Source: Mycolicibacterium parafortuitum
Lineage (GTDB): Bacteria; Actinomycetota; Actinomycetes; Mycobacteriales; Mycobacteriaceae
Length of the DNA: 64,000 bases
Reading direction: 5' to 3'
NCBI RefSeq assembly: GCF_010725485.1
Contig: NZ_AP022598.1
Span: forward strand, 4,030,001 to 4,094,000
Positions 28,812 through 37,175 of this stretch are shown here, piece by piece. The position numbers and the translations under genes are program-made. Under the pieces are notes generated by a model. The model was not told the DNA's origin. It saw only the letters and a list, made by a program, of their open reading frames with translations, and did not search any database. Every line of letters starts with the position of its first letter. Within the stretch, counting starts at the first letter, position 1.

Positions 28812-28831
28812 GTGAGGACTTGCGGCCCTAT
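28812..28831 (-). promoter_or_regulatory. DosR-like box upstream of WS/DGAT
   Basis: The plus strand reads GTGAGGACTTGCGGCCCTAT, an imperfect dyad with GGAC and GGCCC arms that matches the dormancy box at 13 of 20 positions. It ends 55 bases before the WS/DGAT start on the minus strand. With the box at 26,294 it brackets the stress and lipid-storage genes. Confidence 0.55.
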
Positions 28832-28889
28832 TGTGCCGCGACCTGCTCCCGGGGATTGGCGACTGACGGCATGGGGGTCGGTTTGCGGA

Positions 28890-28982
28890 TCATCCCCAGC
28901 TCGAGGTGATCGCGAGCGCGATGACACAGATCAGGACGACTGCCGTCGTCGCCCCGTAGGACACAATTCCTGTTGTACTCAA
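28890..28982 (-). CDS. Candidate 30-residue membrane peptide
   Basis: A minus-strand frame beginning TTG (or GTG 18 bases later) encodes a peptide whose centre, ATTAVVLICVIALAIT, is a clean single membrane segment ending SSWG. No strong RBS precedes TTG; AGGA precedes the internal GTG. It may be a small membrane protein of the stress region or a chance frame. Confidence 0.3.
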   Translation of the reverse strand: MSTTGIVSYGATTAVVLICVIALAITSSWG

Positions 28983-29236
28983 ACGATATTGGACACCGAA
29001 CTATCGCAGTCTCTTCGGTTCCGAACGACGGTCCCGCCCGGAGGTGAGACGACGTAGGCGTCGAGATTGTGATGGAGATGCCCGAGGAAAGCCGGCGGCA
29101 TCACAAACGTGACTCCGGCTTGGTCCTGGTTGCAGCGGCAAGATTGCCCGATGCCGCGGATCTGACGAAACGGCTGAAGCTCCGCGCGCCCTACCTCCCG
29201 TGGATATCGGAAACCGCTGATGCCGGACCCCGTCGC

Positions 29237-29869
29237 TCACAACGCTTTGTTCGAGCGCGCCTGCACTGCCGGCGCTATCCAGTTGTACAGGTAGGCGCGC
29301 AGGTCGTTTCCTTCACGTGGGGGCCGGCCGGGGTCGATGATCAGGGACTGGAGTATTCGCAGCATGAACTCGACAAGTTCGGTCAAGGTCTTGTCGTCGA
29401 TGCCATGGCCGTGCCAGTCCACGTTGAATCTGTTCAGGATGGACCGTCCGAAGGTGATGGCGACGTCGCCGGTGACACCGGCGGTGAATGCGCTGGCCTT
29501 CCCGGGTTGCATCACCATGCTGAGATAGCGGTCGTGTGAGAGTTGTTCGAGGGTGAAGGCGATGCCCTCGACCACGGCGTCGGTAGGTGTTGTGTACGCC
29601 TTGAGGTGTACCGCGAGGTTGTCGAGGAACGCTGACACCGCGGACATCGCGGTGGCGTGCAGCAGCGCCTCCACATTCGGGAAGTACCGGTAGAGGGTTG
29701 GCCGGGTGATGCCGAGGTCTTCGGCGACCCGCGAGATGCTGACTGTTCTGTCTTCGTCGATGACGCGTCGCGCGGCTGCCACGATGCGGGCGACGGCCTC
29801 GTCATCGTCGGCCGGTATGTCGCCGGCCCACCCATGTCTACGCACCAGAGCATCGTTGCATCTCGTCAT
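29237..29869 (-). CDS. TetR-family regulator of the Rieske cluster
   Basis: A 210-residue regulator. The HTH is in residues 25-70 (ARRVIDEDRTVSISRVAEDLGITRPTLYRYFPN), followed by a mostly helical ligand domain. ATG at 29,869 is chosen over a frame that runs into the divergent gene. It lies back to back with the Rieske oxygenase gene, with a 6-6-6 palindrome between them, so it is probably the local repressor of both. Its inducer is unknown. Confidence 0.85.
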   Translation of the reverse strand: MTRCNDALVRRHGWAGDIPADDDEAVARIVAAARRVIDEDRTVSISRVAEDLGITRPTLYRYFPNVEALLHATAMSAVSAFLDNLAVHLKAYTTPTDAVVEGIAFTLEQLSHDRYLSMVMQPGKASAFTAGVTGDVAITFGRSILNRFNVDWHGHGIDDKTLTELVEFMLRILQSLIIDPGRPPREGNDLRAYLYNWIAPAVQARSNKAL

Positions 29870-29876
29870 CCGATTC

Positions 29877-29905
29877 TTGACTTTACAGTGACTGTCCACT
29901 GTATT
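29877..29905 (+). promoter_or_regulatory. Promoter and operator between TetR and Rieske genes
   Basis: TTGACT at 29,877 and TGTATT at 29,900 are 17 bp apart and could form a sigma-70-type promoter for the oxygenase gene. The palindrome ACAGTG-ACTGTC-CACTGT (29,885-29,902) fills the spacer and enters the -10 region, a classic position for repression by a TetR dimer. Confidence 0.6.
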
Positions 29906-29948
29906 GTCAGCCTCAGTCCGTGATCTCAAGTGGTGAGGAGCGTCCGAA

Positions 29949-31121
29949 GTGACCTCGACGATCGATCCCGTGGCGAGTGCCCAAGACGATGCGCTCACCC
30001 GTCGGGCGCTGCGCCTGGCTCTGGACAAGACCACCGATATGGCCGAGCGTGAACTGCGCGTCCCACTGCACTACTACCGCGACCCGAAGCTCACCGAGAT
30101 CGAGGAGTCACAGATCCTGCGGCGCGTACCGCTGGCGGTAATTCCGTCCGCGCAGATCGCGAATGCCAACGACTACGTCGTGAGATCGGTGCTGGGCGAC
30201 TCGCTGCTGATCACCCGTGACCGCGACGGCGCCAGTCACGTGCTGCTCAACTACTGCAGGCACCGGGGAGCCATGCCTGCCTGCGGAGCGGGCAACGCGT
30301 CACGCTTCACCTGCCCCTACCATGCGTGGACCTATCGCAACACCGGCGAGCTGCTGACCGTGCCGGGCAGTGGTGGTTTCGATTCGATGGACAAAACCGA
30401 CTACGGGCTCGTCGAGCTGCCCTCTCAGGAGCGGCATGGATTCATTTGGGCTGTGCTCAGCGCCGACGCCTCGATCGACGTCGACGCACACCTCGGGGAT
30501 ATGGGATCCGAACTGGCGCAGTTCAACTACGCGTCGTATGGCTATCACACCGAGCGCGAATTCGAGTCAGACGTGTCCTGGAAGGGCGCTCTGGAGGCTT
30601 TCGCCGAGGCCTACCACTTCCCATTTGTGCACGGAGAGAGCGTGATCGGACAGAACACCCTGGCCAACACGTCGATATACGACGAATTCGGCAAGCATCA
30701 CCGCATGGGGTTTCCGTTCAACTGGATCGTCAACCTCGACGCGGATCCGTCCGGGGCATGGGATCCCGCCGCAAACATGGGACTGATCTATTGGATCTAC
30801 CCGAACCTGATCCTGGCCAACAGCCCGGTCGGTGTGGAAATCATCGACATCTTGCCGGCCGGCCAACCCACGCGGTGCACGGTCAGGCACAGTTGGATGG
30901 GTAAGGTTCCGGCGAGCACCGACGAGATGCGGGCGGCTTACGACCAGGTGTACGAGAGCGTCCACGCCGCGGTTCGCGATGAGGACTTCGCCATGCTGCC
31001 CCAATGCGGACAAGGCGTGCGGCACGGCCAACACGATCACATGGTCATCGGCCGCAACGAAATCGGCGTACAACACATGATCCGTGTCTTCGCCCAGGAA
31101 CTCGGGATAGCGCTGCAATAG
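29949..31121 (+). CDS. Rieske non-haem iron oxygenase, alpha subunit
   Basis: A 390-residue aromatic-ring-hydroxylating oxygenase. The Rieske [2Fe-2S] ligands are C103-x-H105 and C122-x2-H125. The mononuclear iron site includes H223 and H228 (EAYHFPFVH), with an acidic ligand expected near residue 347. It should hydroxylate or demethylate an organic substrate using O2. Neither a beta subunit nor a ferredoxin/reductase is adjacent, so electron donors must be elsewhere. GTG at 29,949 is preceded by GGAG. An SDR and a DapB-like reductase follow on the same strand, forming a catabolic unit. Confidence 0.93.
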   Translation: MTSTIDPVASAQDDALTRRALRLALDKTTDMAERELRVPLHYYRDPKLTEIEESQILRRVPLAVIPSAQIANANDYVVRSVLGDSLLITRDRDGASHVLLNYCRHRGAMPACGAGNASRFTCPYHAWTYRNTGELLTVPGSGGFDSMDKTDYGLVELPSQERHGFIWAVLSADASIDVDAHLGDMGSELAQFNYASYGYHTEREFESDVSWKGALEAFAEAYHFPFVHGESVIGQNTLANTSIYDEFGKHHRMGFPFNWIVNLDADPSGAWDPAANMGLIYWIYPNLILANSPVGVEIIDILPAGQPTRCTVRHSWMGKVPASTDEMRAAYDQVYESVHAAVRDEDFAMLPQCGQGVRHGQHDHMVIGRNEIGVQHMIRVFAQELGIALQ

Positions 31122-31318
31122 CGCATGTGCTCGGCGAGCGGTCCGAGTGCCGTGCGGCCACGGCGACGCTCGAGGCGGATCAAACGCCGATTCGCGTCAA
31201 AATGATTGAATGCGCGATTTTTTGTGGCAGGGTGAACTCTCGCGACGGGGATGGACGCATCGCTGGCCCCGCACATCCGCCGACTGTCCACCGTCGATAC
31301 GGCACAGGGAGATTCGAC

Positions 31319-32182
31319 ATGGGATTGCTCAACGGGCGAGTGGCCGTGGTAACCGGAACCAGCAGGGGAGTGGGCGTCGGTATCGCTCGGGAACTGCTGT
31401 TGGAAGGCGCGACGGTCATCGGGTGCTCGCGCTCGGCACTGCCGGCATTACCGGCCGCTGACGGGATTGCCGGAGCGGCCGAGCGTTCGGCGCAGTGGGT
31501 CTGCGACCAAGGCGATCACGGCTCGATCGATCAGTTCGTCGGTCGGGTCGTCGACACCTACGGGCGGATCGACATCCTGGTCAACAATGCCGGGGGGACG
31601 GTCCCATCGCCCAGCGTCGAAAGTGTCCCCTCGCTGGTGTCACGGATTCAGGGGGCACCGACCAGCGACGACGACTACGAACGCAGCGTGCTGTTCCACG
31701 CCTTCGCAATCCAGATGAACCTCATCAGCCCACTGTGGTTCGCCATCCGCGTCTACCGGCAGATGAAGGAGCAGGAGGGCACCGGGTCGATCGTCAACAT
31801 CTCCAGCGGCGCCGGTCATCCAGCGGGGTCGCCGACCCTGGTCTCCTACGGTGCCGCCAAATCCGGACTCAATCACCTGACGCGATCGCTCGCCCAAGAA
31901 TGGGGGCCGAAGGTGCGAGTGAACTGCCTTGCGCTCGGCCCGACCATGACCGAGAACTTCCAGAGCTTCGTCCTGCCCGATGACGACAAATCGGGCAGGC
32001 AGTACTTCCAAAAGGTGCCTCTCCAGCGGGCCGGAGAGCCCCGTGAAGTCGGGCGGGCATGCGTGTTCCTCTGCAGTGGACAAGCTGACTTCGTCAACGG
32101 CACCACCATCGAGATCGATGGCGGCATGTTGCCCGGCGTGCTCTACGAAGCGGGATTGAAGACCATCACGGATCTTCTCTAG
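31319..32182 (+). CDS. Short-chain dehydrogenase/reductase
   Basis: A 287-residue classical SDR. The cofactor motif is TGTSRGVGVGIA (residues 13-24), then NNAGG, the catalytic Ser in NISSGAG, and YGAAK (Tyr, Lys). IEIDGGM is near the C-terminus. It probably oxidises an alcohol formed after the Rieske step. ATG at 31,319 follows AGGGAG; the longer upstream frame overlaps the Rieske gene and lacks SDR features. A 197-base gap before it may hold a separate promoter. Confidence 0.92.
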   Translation: MGLLNGRVAVVTGTSRGVGVGIARELLLEGATVIGCSRSALPALPAADGIAGAAERSAQWVCDQGDHGSIDQFVGRVVDTYGRIDILVNNAGGTVPSPSVESVPSLVSRIQGAPTSDDDYERSVLFHAFAIQMNLISPLWFAIRVYRQMKEQEGTGSIVNISSGAGHPAGSPTLVSYGAAKSGLNHLTRSLAQEWGPKVRVNCLALGPTMTENFQSFVLPDDDKSGRQYFQKVPLQRAGEPREVGRACVFLCSGQADFVNGTTIEIDGGMLPGVLYEAGLKTITDLL

Positions 32183-32195
32183 GAAGGCAGTGCCC

Positions 32196-33266
32196 ATGAG
32201 CCTCCGGGTAATCCAAGTATCGACAGGTAACGTCGGTGTCCACGCGCTGCGCCAGATCATCGAGAGTCCACACCTGGATCTGGTCGGGCTGCACGCCAAC
32301 AATCCCGCCAAGATCGGCCGCGACGCCGGCGAACTGTGCGGCCTCGGCGACACCGGCGTCGTCGCGACCGACGACATTGCGGAGCTGGTCGCGCTGAACG
32401 CGGACTGCGTCGTCTACACCTCTCAAGCGGAGACGCGGCCGCAGCACGCGTTGGCCGAACTCGTCGCGTTCTTGGAAGCGGGCACCAACGTCGTCGCCAC
32501 CTCCATGGTCTGGTTCATCCACCCACCCCACGCCGACGCGTGGCTGCGCGAACCCCTGGAGGCGGCGTGCGCCGCCGGCGGTGCCTCGCTGTACATCAAC
32601 GGCATCGACCCAGGATTCTCCGGCGATACGTTGCCGCTGGCGGCGTTGACGTTGTGCCAATCGGTCGAACGTGTCTGTGTGCAGGAGATCTTCGACTACG
32701 CCACGTACGACGATGCGGAATTCACCGGCATCAGTTTCGGTTTCGGGTTCGCGGCAGATGACGACCCGCCGATGATCCTGCTACCCGGTGTCTTGACGTC
32801 GATTTGGGGAGGACCGGTGAAACTCGTCGCCGATGCGCTGGGTGTCGAGCTCGACGAGATACGAGAAAGCCATGACACCTGGCTGGCGACCGAAGCGATC
32901 GACTGCGCGATGATGCGGGTCGAACCCGGACATGTCGCGGCCGTCCGATTCAGTGTGGAGGGCATCAAGGACGGGCGTTCGATCATCGCGATGGAACACG
33001 TGAACCGGCTGACCGCGGCTGCGGCGCCTGATTGGCCCTACCCGCCGGACGGCCGCCCCGGGGTGCACCGAGTCATCGTCACCGGACGGCCCGGGGTCGA
33101 GATGAACACCCACGTGGGACTCGGCGGCATCGACCTCAACGAGGGTGGCGTCATCGCGACGGCAGCACGAGTGGTCAACGCCATCCCTGCCGTGGTGGCC
33201 GCCCGGCCGGGCGTGCTCGAGCTGCGAGACCTGCCCGTCGCGCAGGCCCAGGGACTTCTGCGGTGA
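32196..33266 (+). CDS. DapB-like NAD(P)-dependent dehydrogenase
   Basis: A 356-residue protein of the dihydrodipicolinate-reductase-like group (also called NAD(P)H-dependent amine dehydrogenase; Rv0926c type). The Rossmann start VIQVSTGNVGVHALRQI, the VVYTSQAETRP strand and the GIDPGFSGDTLPLA block are characteristic. It is not the lysine-pathway enzyme, as its length and C-terminal domain differ. AGGAAGG lies 7-9 bases before ATG 32,196; GTG at 32,190 is too near it. Substrate is unknown; it most likely acts in the same pathway as the Rieske enzyme. Confidence 0.85.
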   Translation: MSLRVIQVSTGNVGVHALRQIIESPHLDLVGLHANNPAKIGRDAGELCGLGDTGVVATDDIAELVALNADCVVYTSQAETRPQHALAELVAFLEAGTNVVATSMVWFIHPPHADAWLREPLEAACAAGGASLYINGIDPGFSGDTLPLAALTLCQSVERVCVQEIFDYATYDDAEFTGISFGFGFAADDDPPMILLPGVLTSIWGGPVKLVADALGVELDEIRESHDTWLATEAIDCAMMRVEPGHVAAVRFSVEGIKDGRSIIAMEHVNRLTAAAAPDWPYPPDGRPGVHRVIVTGRPGVEMNTHVGLGGIDLNEGGVIATAARVVNAIPAVVAARPGVLELRDLPVAQAQGLLR

Positions 33267-33270
33267 GCCA

Positions 33271-33903
33271 CTACTTCTGATGCTGCTCGATGTAGCTGAC
33301 GATGACGTCGACGAGCTCGCGGCGGTCCCGCGTCGTGTCGATCGGATCGCGAATCACCATCTGCGCCATCACCATTCCCCGCATGGCCGCCCACAGCAGG
33401 TTTCCGACGGCGCCGGCGTGTGAGGACCGCAGCCCGCGCCCGATCTGCCTGCCCAATCGGCTGAGCGCAGTGCCGAGTTCTGCCAGATGTCTGGTCGCAT
33501 CGGGGCCGCGGCTCGCACGGGTGGCGATGAGGATCTCCAGCGCGGCCATCGATGTCGGTGTGGAGAAGGCCGCCCAGGCCGCCGTCACGATCTCGTCGGC
33601 CATTTTGCGCAGGTCTGCAGACTCCGCCGAGACCACCTTCGTCTGTAGTGACCTCAACAGGTGTGTGAAGCCCTCGTCGACCACAGCCATCATCAACGCC
33701 TCACGGTCGCCGAAGTGGTATTGAATACCGCCCCACGTCAATCCTGCCCTTTCGGCGATGTGGCGGGCACTGGCCGCTGCGTAGCCCTCCTCCACGATGC
33801 ACCGCACCGTTTCGTCGATGACCAGTGCACGGGTGCGGTCAGCGCGCTCCTGACTGCCGGTAACCGGGCGCCGAGGGGCTCGGCGTGGAATCTCCATGCC
33901 CAT
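33271..33903 (-). CDS. TetR-family regulator
   Basis: A 210-residue TetR protein with HTH near residues 28-70 (VRCIVEEGYAAASARHIAERAGLTWGGIQYHFGDREALM) and a helical effector domain. It is convergent with the DapB-like gene (stops 4 bases apart) and lies 72 bases upstream of an SDR gene on the same strand. It may control either that SDR or the whole cluster. ATG at 33,903 and 33,897 are both possible starts. Confidence 0.85.
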   Translation of the reverse strand: MGMEIPRRAPRRPVTGSQERADRTRALVIDETVRCIVEEGYAAASARHIAERAGLTWGGIQYHFGDREALMMAVVDEGFTHLLRSLQTKVVSAESADLRKMADEIVTAAWAAFSTPTSMAALEILIATRASRGPDATRHLAELGTALSRLGRQIGRGLRSSHAGAVGNLLWAAMRGMVMAQMVIRDPIDTTRDRRELVDVIVSYIEQHQK

Positions 33904-33975
33904 AGGTGAACATACGAAGCGTCCGCGCGACACGAAGTACCCCACGGAATTCCTGCGCGGTGCCGTTGCGGACGG

Positions 33976-34749
33976 CTACTGCGCCAGATAGCCGCCGTCG
34001 ACGGGAAGCACGGCGCCGGTGATGAAGGACGCGTCGTCGGAGGCGAGGAAGGCGATGGCGGCGGCGACCTCGGCCGGTTCACCCATGCGGCCCATCGGAT
34101 GCTGGGCCTCGACCGCAGCCAGGTATTCGGCGCCGCCCGGCTCGTCTCGCATCTGCTCGACCCGCTCGGTGGTGATCGTCCCGGGGGCGACGGCGTTGAC
34201 TCTGATGCCCCGGTCGGCCCATTCGACCGCCAGGTGCTTGGCCAACCCGGTGGCGACGAACTTGGCCGGCCCATAGGCCGCCTGCCGTTTCTGTCCGGCC
34301 ACCCCCGAGATCGAGGACAGGCACACGATGGAGCCCCCGCCGGTCGCCAGCATCGCCTCGATCCCGAACTTGCACGACAGGAACATGCCTCGGCCGTCGA
34401 TGGCCAAAACGTCGTCCCAGGCGGCGGCCGTCATCTCCTGCACATCACCGAGCGGGATGATGCCGGCGTTGGCGACCAGGACGTCGAGGCGGCCGAAGCG
34501 CTCGGTCGCCGCGGTGATCATCCGGCGCGCATCGTCCTCGACGGAAACGTCGCCGACGACCGTCTCGACCTCCGCGCCGGTCTGGCGCAGTTCCGCGGCG
34601 AACGCCAGCAGCGGCTCGCCCTGGATGTCGGTCACCGTCAGCCGTGCACCTTCACGCGCGAACAGCGAAGCGGTCGCCCGGCCGATGCCGAACGCGGCTC
34701 CGGTGATCACCGCGGATTTTCCGAGAAGTCGTCCTGCTTCGTGAGTCAC
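33976..34749 (-). CDS. Short-chain dehydrogenase/reductase
   Basis: A 257-residue SDR: TGAAFGIGRATA (13-24), VANAGI, the catalytic Ser in CLSSISG, YGPAK (Tyr, Lys) and PVDGGYLAQ at the C-terminus. The acidic residue in TVTDIQG suggests NAD preference. The start is GTG at 34,749, giving a normal length; a longer frame to 34,854 adds residues with no family features. It is transcribed away from the DUF4239 gene's end and may belong to the Rieske catabolic region. Confidence 0.9.
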   Translation of the reverse strand: MTHEAGRLLGKSAVITGAAFGIGRATASLFAREGARLTVTDIQGEPLLAFAAELRQTGAEVETVVGDVSVEDDARRMITAATERFGRLDVLVANAGIIPLGDVQEMTAAAWDDVLAIDGRGMFLSCKFGIEAMLATGGGSIVCLSSISGVAGQKRQAAYGPAKFVATGLAKHLAVEWADRGIRVNAVAPGTITTERVEQMRDEPGGAEYLAAVEAQHPMGRMGEPAEVAAAIAFLASDDASFITGAVLPVDGGYLAQ

Positions 34750-34870
34750 GGCGCGCCGTTCTTGTCGTGGCGGTGTGTCGTGGACACCGCGTCTGGCACA
34801 GCGTTGCATGACAACCGAATGCGTGGGCGAAAATTCAGAGTGCGGGCGGTGCACGTTCGGCCGGCAACAC

Positions 34871-35680
34871 CTACAGCGGGTTGCCGCGATCGTCGCAGGG
34901 AACCTGACCGCCGTCGTCGATGCGGGCCAGCGTGCGGGTCATCTCGGTCGGTTCGACGCTGCCGTGCTCACCTGAGTAGGGACGGTCGAGGAAGAAGACC
35001 ACGAGCAGACCCGCGGAGATGAGGGCGGACACGCAGCCGATGGGCAGAGCCTGAATCTTGCGGCTCTCGCGTGAATCCGCCTGAACAACCATGTAGGTCA
35101 ACGTCAGCGTGGCGCCCACCGCCAACGCGAACCACAACGGCGCGGGAAGCGTCGGAGTCGACTCGGACAGCCGCTCGCGCCGTCCGTCGCGGCGCTGCGC
35201 CTCTTGATCGAACCACTGTCCGTAGGCCGCCTCCTGGCGCCCATCCGACAGCGGCGCCGCCGCGAAGTCGTTGTGCAGCCTGTCCACCCACGACTCCGTC
35301 ACATCGCTCGGGTGGCCGTCGCGCATGGCGGGCCATTCGTCCTGGATCACTGCTCTCGCGTAGCACACCAGATCGCCGCGCAGGCGTTCTCCGACCGGGT
35401 CGGGGAGGATGTTGGCGACGGACGCCAGTTCGGTGGTGGCCACCGCCTCGATGCTGGCGCCCTCGCGGGCGCGCTGAAAACTCTGCAGCGCGAACAGGAT
35501 CACGAACGCGAGCATTACCGCGAACATCGTGCCGATCACCGTCAGCGAGCCCGCGCTGCGCGTCAGGTCGGTGAACCATCCACCTTCGGGTGCGCGTGTG
35601 CGCACATAGAGTTTCGCGGACACCGCGATCGCGACCACGGCGAGAACGATCAGAGGCATCAGCCAGACGGGCACGGCCAC
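34871..35680 (-). CDS. DUF4239 membrane protein (second copy)
   Basis: About 269 residues with the same layout as the protein at 22,450: two N-terminal segments (VWLMPLIVLAVVAIAV; VIGTMFAVMLAFVILFALQ), a soluble helical middle, and two C-terminal segments (PLWFALAVGATLTLTYMVVQ; CVSALISAGLLVVFFLD). The start is uncertain: GTG 35,680, GTG 35,674 or ATG 35,659. The frame continues upstream antisense to the esterase gene and is not used there. Function unknown. Confidence 0.78.
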   Translation of the reverse strand: MAVPVWLMPLIVLAVVAIAVSAKLYVRTRAPEGGWFTDLTRSAGSLTVIGTMFAVMLAFVILFALQSFQRAREGASIEAVATTELASVANILPDPVGERLRGDLVCYARAVIQDEWPAMRDGHPSDVTESWVDRLHNDFAAAPLSDGRQEAAYGQWFDQEAQRRDGRRERLSESTPTLPAPLWFALAVGATLTLTYMVVQADSRESRKIQALPIGCVSALISAGLLVVFFLDRPYSGEHGSVEPTEMTRTLARIDDGGQVPCDDRGNPL

Positions 35681-35747
35681 TGACTCTATGGGGGAGCGGC
35701 CCCGTTGCCGGCGTAGGCGCGCGGAAAGCCCGAGGCGACATCCGTGG

Positions 35748-37175
35748 TCAGTACGTTTGGCCGAATACGCGCGGCGGCCCCGCCGCCCAGCCCGGAGACC
35801 CGGTCCGCGCGAAGCGGATCCACGCACCATGCATGTCATCGGCCAGGTGCTGTGGAGGTGTGCCGGCACCCAGCAGCGCGTCCGGCCCACCGACCGCGGG
35901 CAGGCCCAAGCGGTCGAACACGAACGGCAACTCGACGGTGTGCGCGGCGCCGAGGCGCCCGCCGATCGCCGTGGAGCGCCACGCGAATTCGTACCGATAG
36001 GTGCTGCCGCCACAGTGAGCGTCGGCCAGCCGATTCGACCCCCGGACGAACAGCGCGTCACCGAGGAGCGCCGAGCGCACCTCACCCCAGTCGGCCGACG
36101 GCGCTTGCGCCCGGTATTCGCAGATCACGGCGGCTGGATCGTCGTGGGTCTGCGCGGCCAGCTCGAAGACGTCGTCCTCGGTCGATGTTTCGAGCGCACC
36201 GGTCGGCGCGAGATACAGGTTGCCCTCCTCGGTGTTGGTGCCGATCAGCAGCGGGATGTCGGCACCGTGTCCCGACGCGGCCGCGTCGGCGGGCTGGGTG
36301 TCGAGTACCAGGCTGAACGCGCTGAGCCCGACCAGCGGGTCGAACCGGTCCGATGTGCGTAGCGAGATGCCGGTCAGACCTGTTGCGGTCCGGGTCAACT
36401 CGCCGTCGGGGATCGAGGCCAACGCGGCGGCGGTCAGTTCGACGCCCAACAGCGCTGCGGCACGGTGGGCCACCCGGGCGGCCTGCTCGCGGGAGAAGGC
36501 GCCGAGTCCGTTCCCGCTCTGGACGATCGCCCGCGTGATCAGAGCCGAGGCGCCGGGCGTCGTCAGCGCCGCCGACACCAGCGTCGCCCCCGCCGACTGC
36601 CCGAACAGGGTGACATTTCCCGGATCTCCGCCGAAGGCGGCAATATTGGTCTGCACCCACTCCAGCGCCGCCAGCACGTCGAGTAGGCCGCGGTTGGGCG
36701 GCGCATCCGGCAGATCCAGGAACCCGGGGATGCCGAGACGATAGGTGACGGTCACCAGGATCACCCCGTCGCGCGCGAACGCCACCCCGTCGTACAGTGG
36801 TGCGCGCGGTGACCCCGACACGAAACCTCCGCCGTGCACGAAAACCATCACCGGGCATCGCGACGCGTCGGTTGGTGCCCACACATTCAGGGTCAGGTAG
36901 TCGGCGCCGCACGCCGCATCGCCGAAAGACGCTGCGTCACCGAAATACGCTGCCATGTTCAGGCTTCCGAATCCGGTGCGCGGGGCCTGCGGGGCGGCGG
37001 GCCCGAAATCGACGGCGTCGCGCACGCCTGGCCAGCTGTCGTGCGGTGCCGGCGCGGCGAAGCGGTTCGCGCCGGTGGGCGGCGCCGCGTACGGGATGCC
37101 CAGATACGCCCGGTATCCGGGATGCGCCCGGCCCCGCACCGCGCCGGTCGCGATCTGCACGCAGGGGTCAGACAT
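35748..37175 (-). CDS. Type B carboxylesterase
   Basis: A 475-residue alpha/beta hydrolase of the carboxylesterase/lipase type. The oxyanion motif FVHGGGFVSGS is near residue 113 and the nucleophile elbow GQSAGATL near residue 192. The acidic member and catalytic His are expected in NTEEGN and GAAHTVELPFVF. It should cleave esters of xenobiotics or metabolites. There is no signal peptide, so it is cytosolic. Its first bases overlap the end of the metallo-hydrolase gene by 8, placing both in one operon. Confidence 0.9.
   Translation of the reverse strand: MSDPCVQIATGAVRGRAHPGYRAYLGIPYAAPPTGANRFAAPAPHDSWPGVRDAVDFGPAAPQAPRTGFGSLNMAAYFGDAASFGDAACGADYLTLNVWAPTDASRCPVMVFVHGGGFVSGSPRAPLYDGVAFARDGVILVTVTYRLGIPGFLDLPDAPPNRGLLDVLAALEWVQTNIAAFGGDPGNVTLFGQSAGATLVSAALTTPGASALITRAIVQSGNGLGAFSREQAARVAHRAAALLGVELTAAALASIPDGELTRTATGLTGISLRTSDRFDPLVGLSAFSLVLDTQPADAAASGHGADIPLLIGTNTEEGNLYLAPTGALETSTEDDVFELAAQTHDDPAAVICEYRAQAPSADWGEVRSALLGDALFVRGSNRLADAHCGGSTYRYEFAWRSTAIGGRLGAAHTVELPFVFDRLGLPAVGGPDALLGAGTPPQHLADDMHGAWIRFARTGSPGWAAGPPRVFGQTY

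Larger units (their letters stand above)
28758..29236. other. Intergenic region between WS/DGAT and TetR genes
   Basis: A 479-base stretch with no clear normal-size gene. It contains the DosR-like box at 28,812-28,831, a candidate 30-residue membrane ORF at 28,890-28,982 on the minus strand, and otherwise nothing I can support. Longer open frames here have no family features. Confidence 0.6.

Noticed and set aside
29001..29240. Minus-strand frame of 79 residues before the TetR gene
   Set aside because: Arg/Ser-rich, without RBS or family features, in the tail region of a convergent gap.
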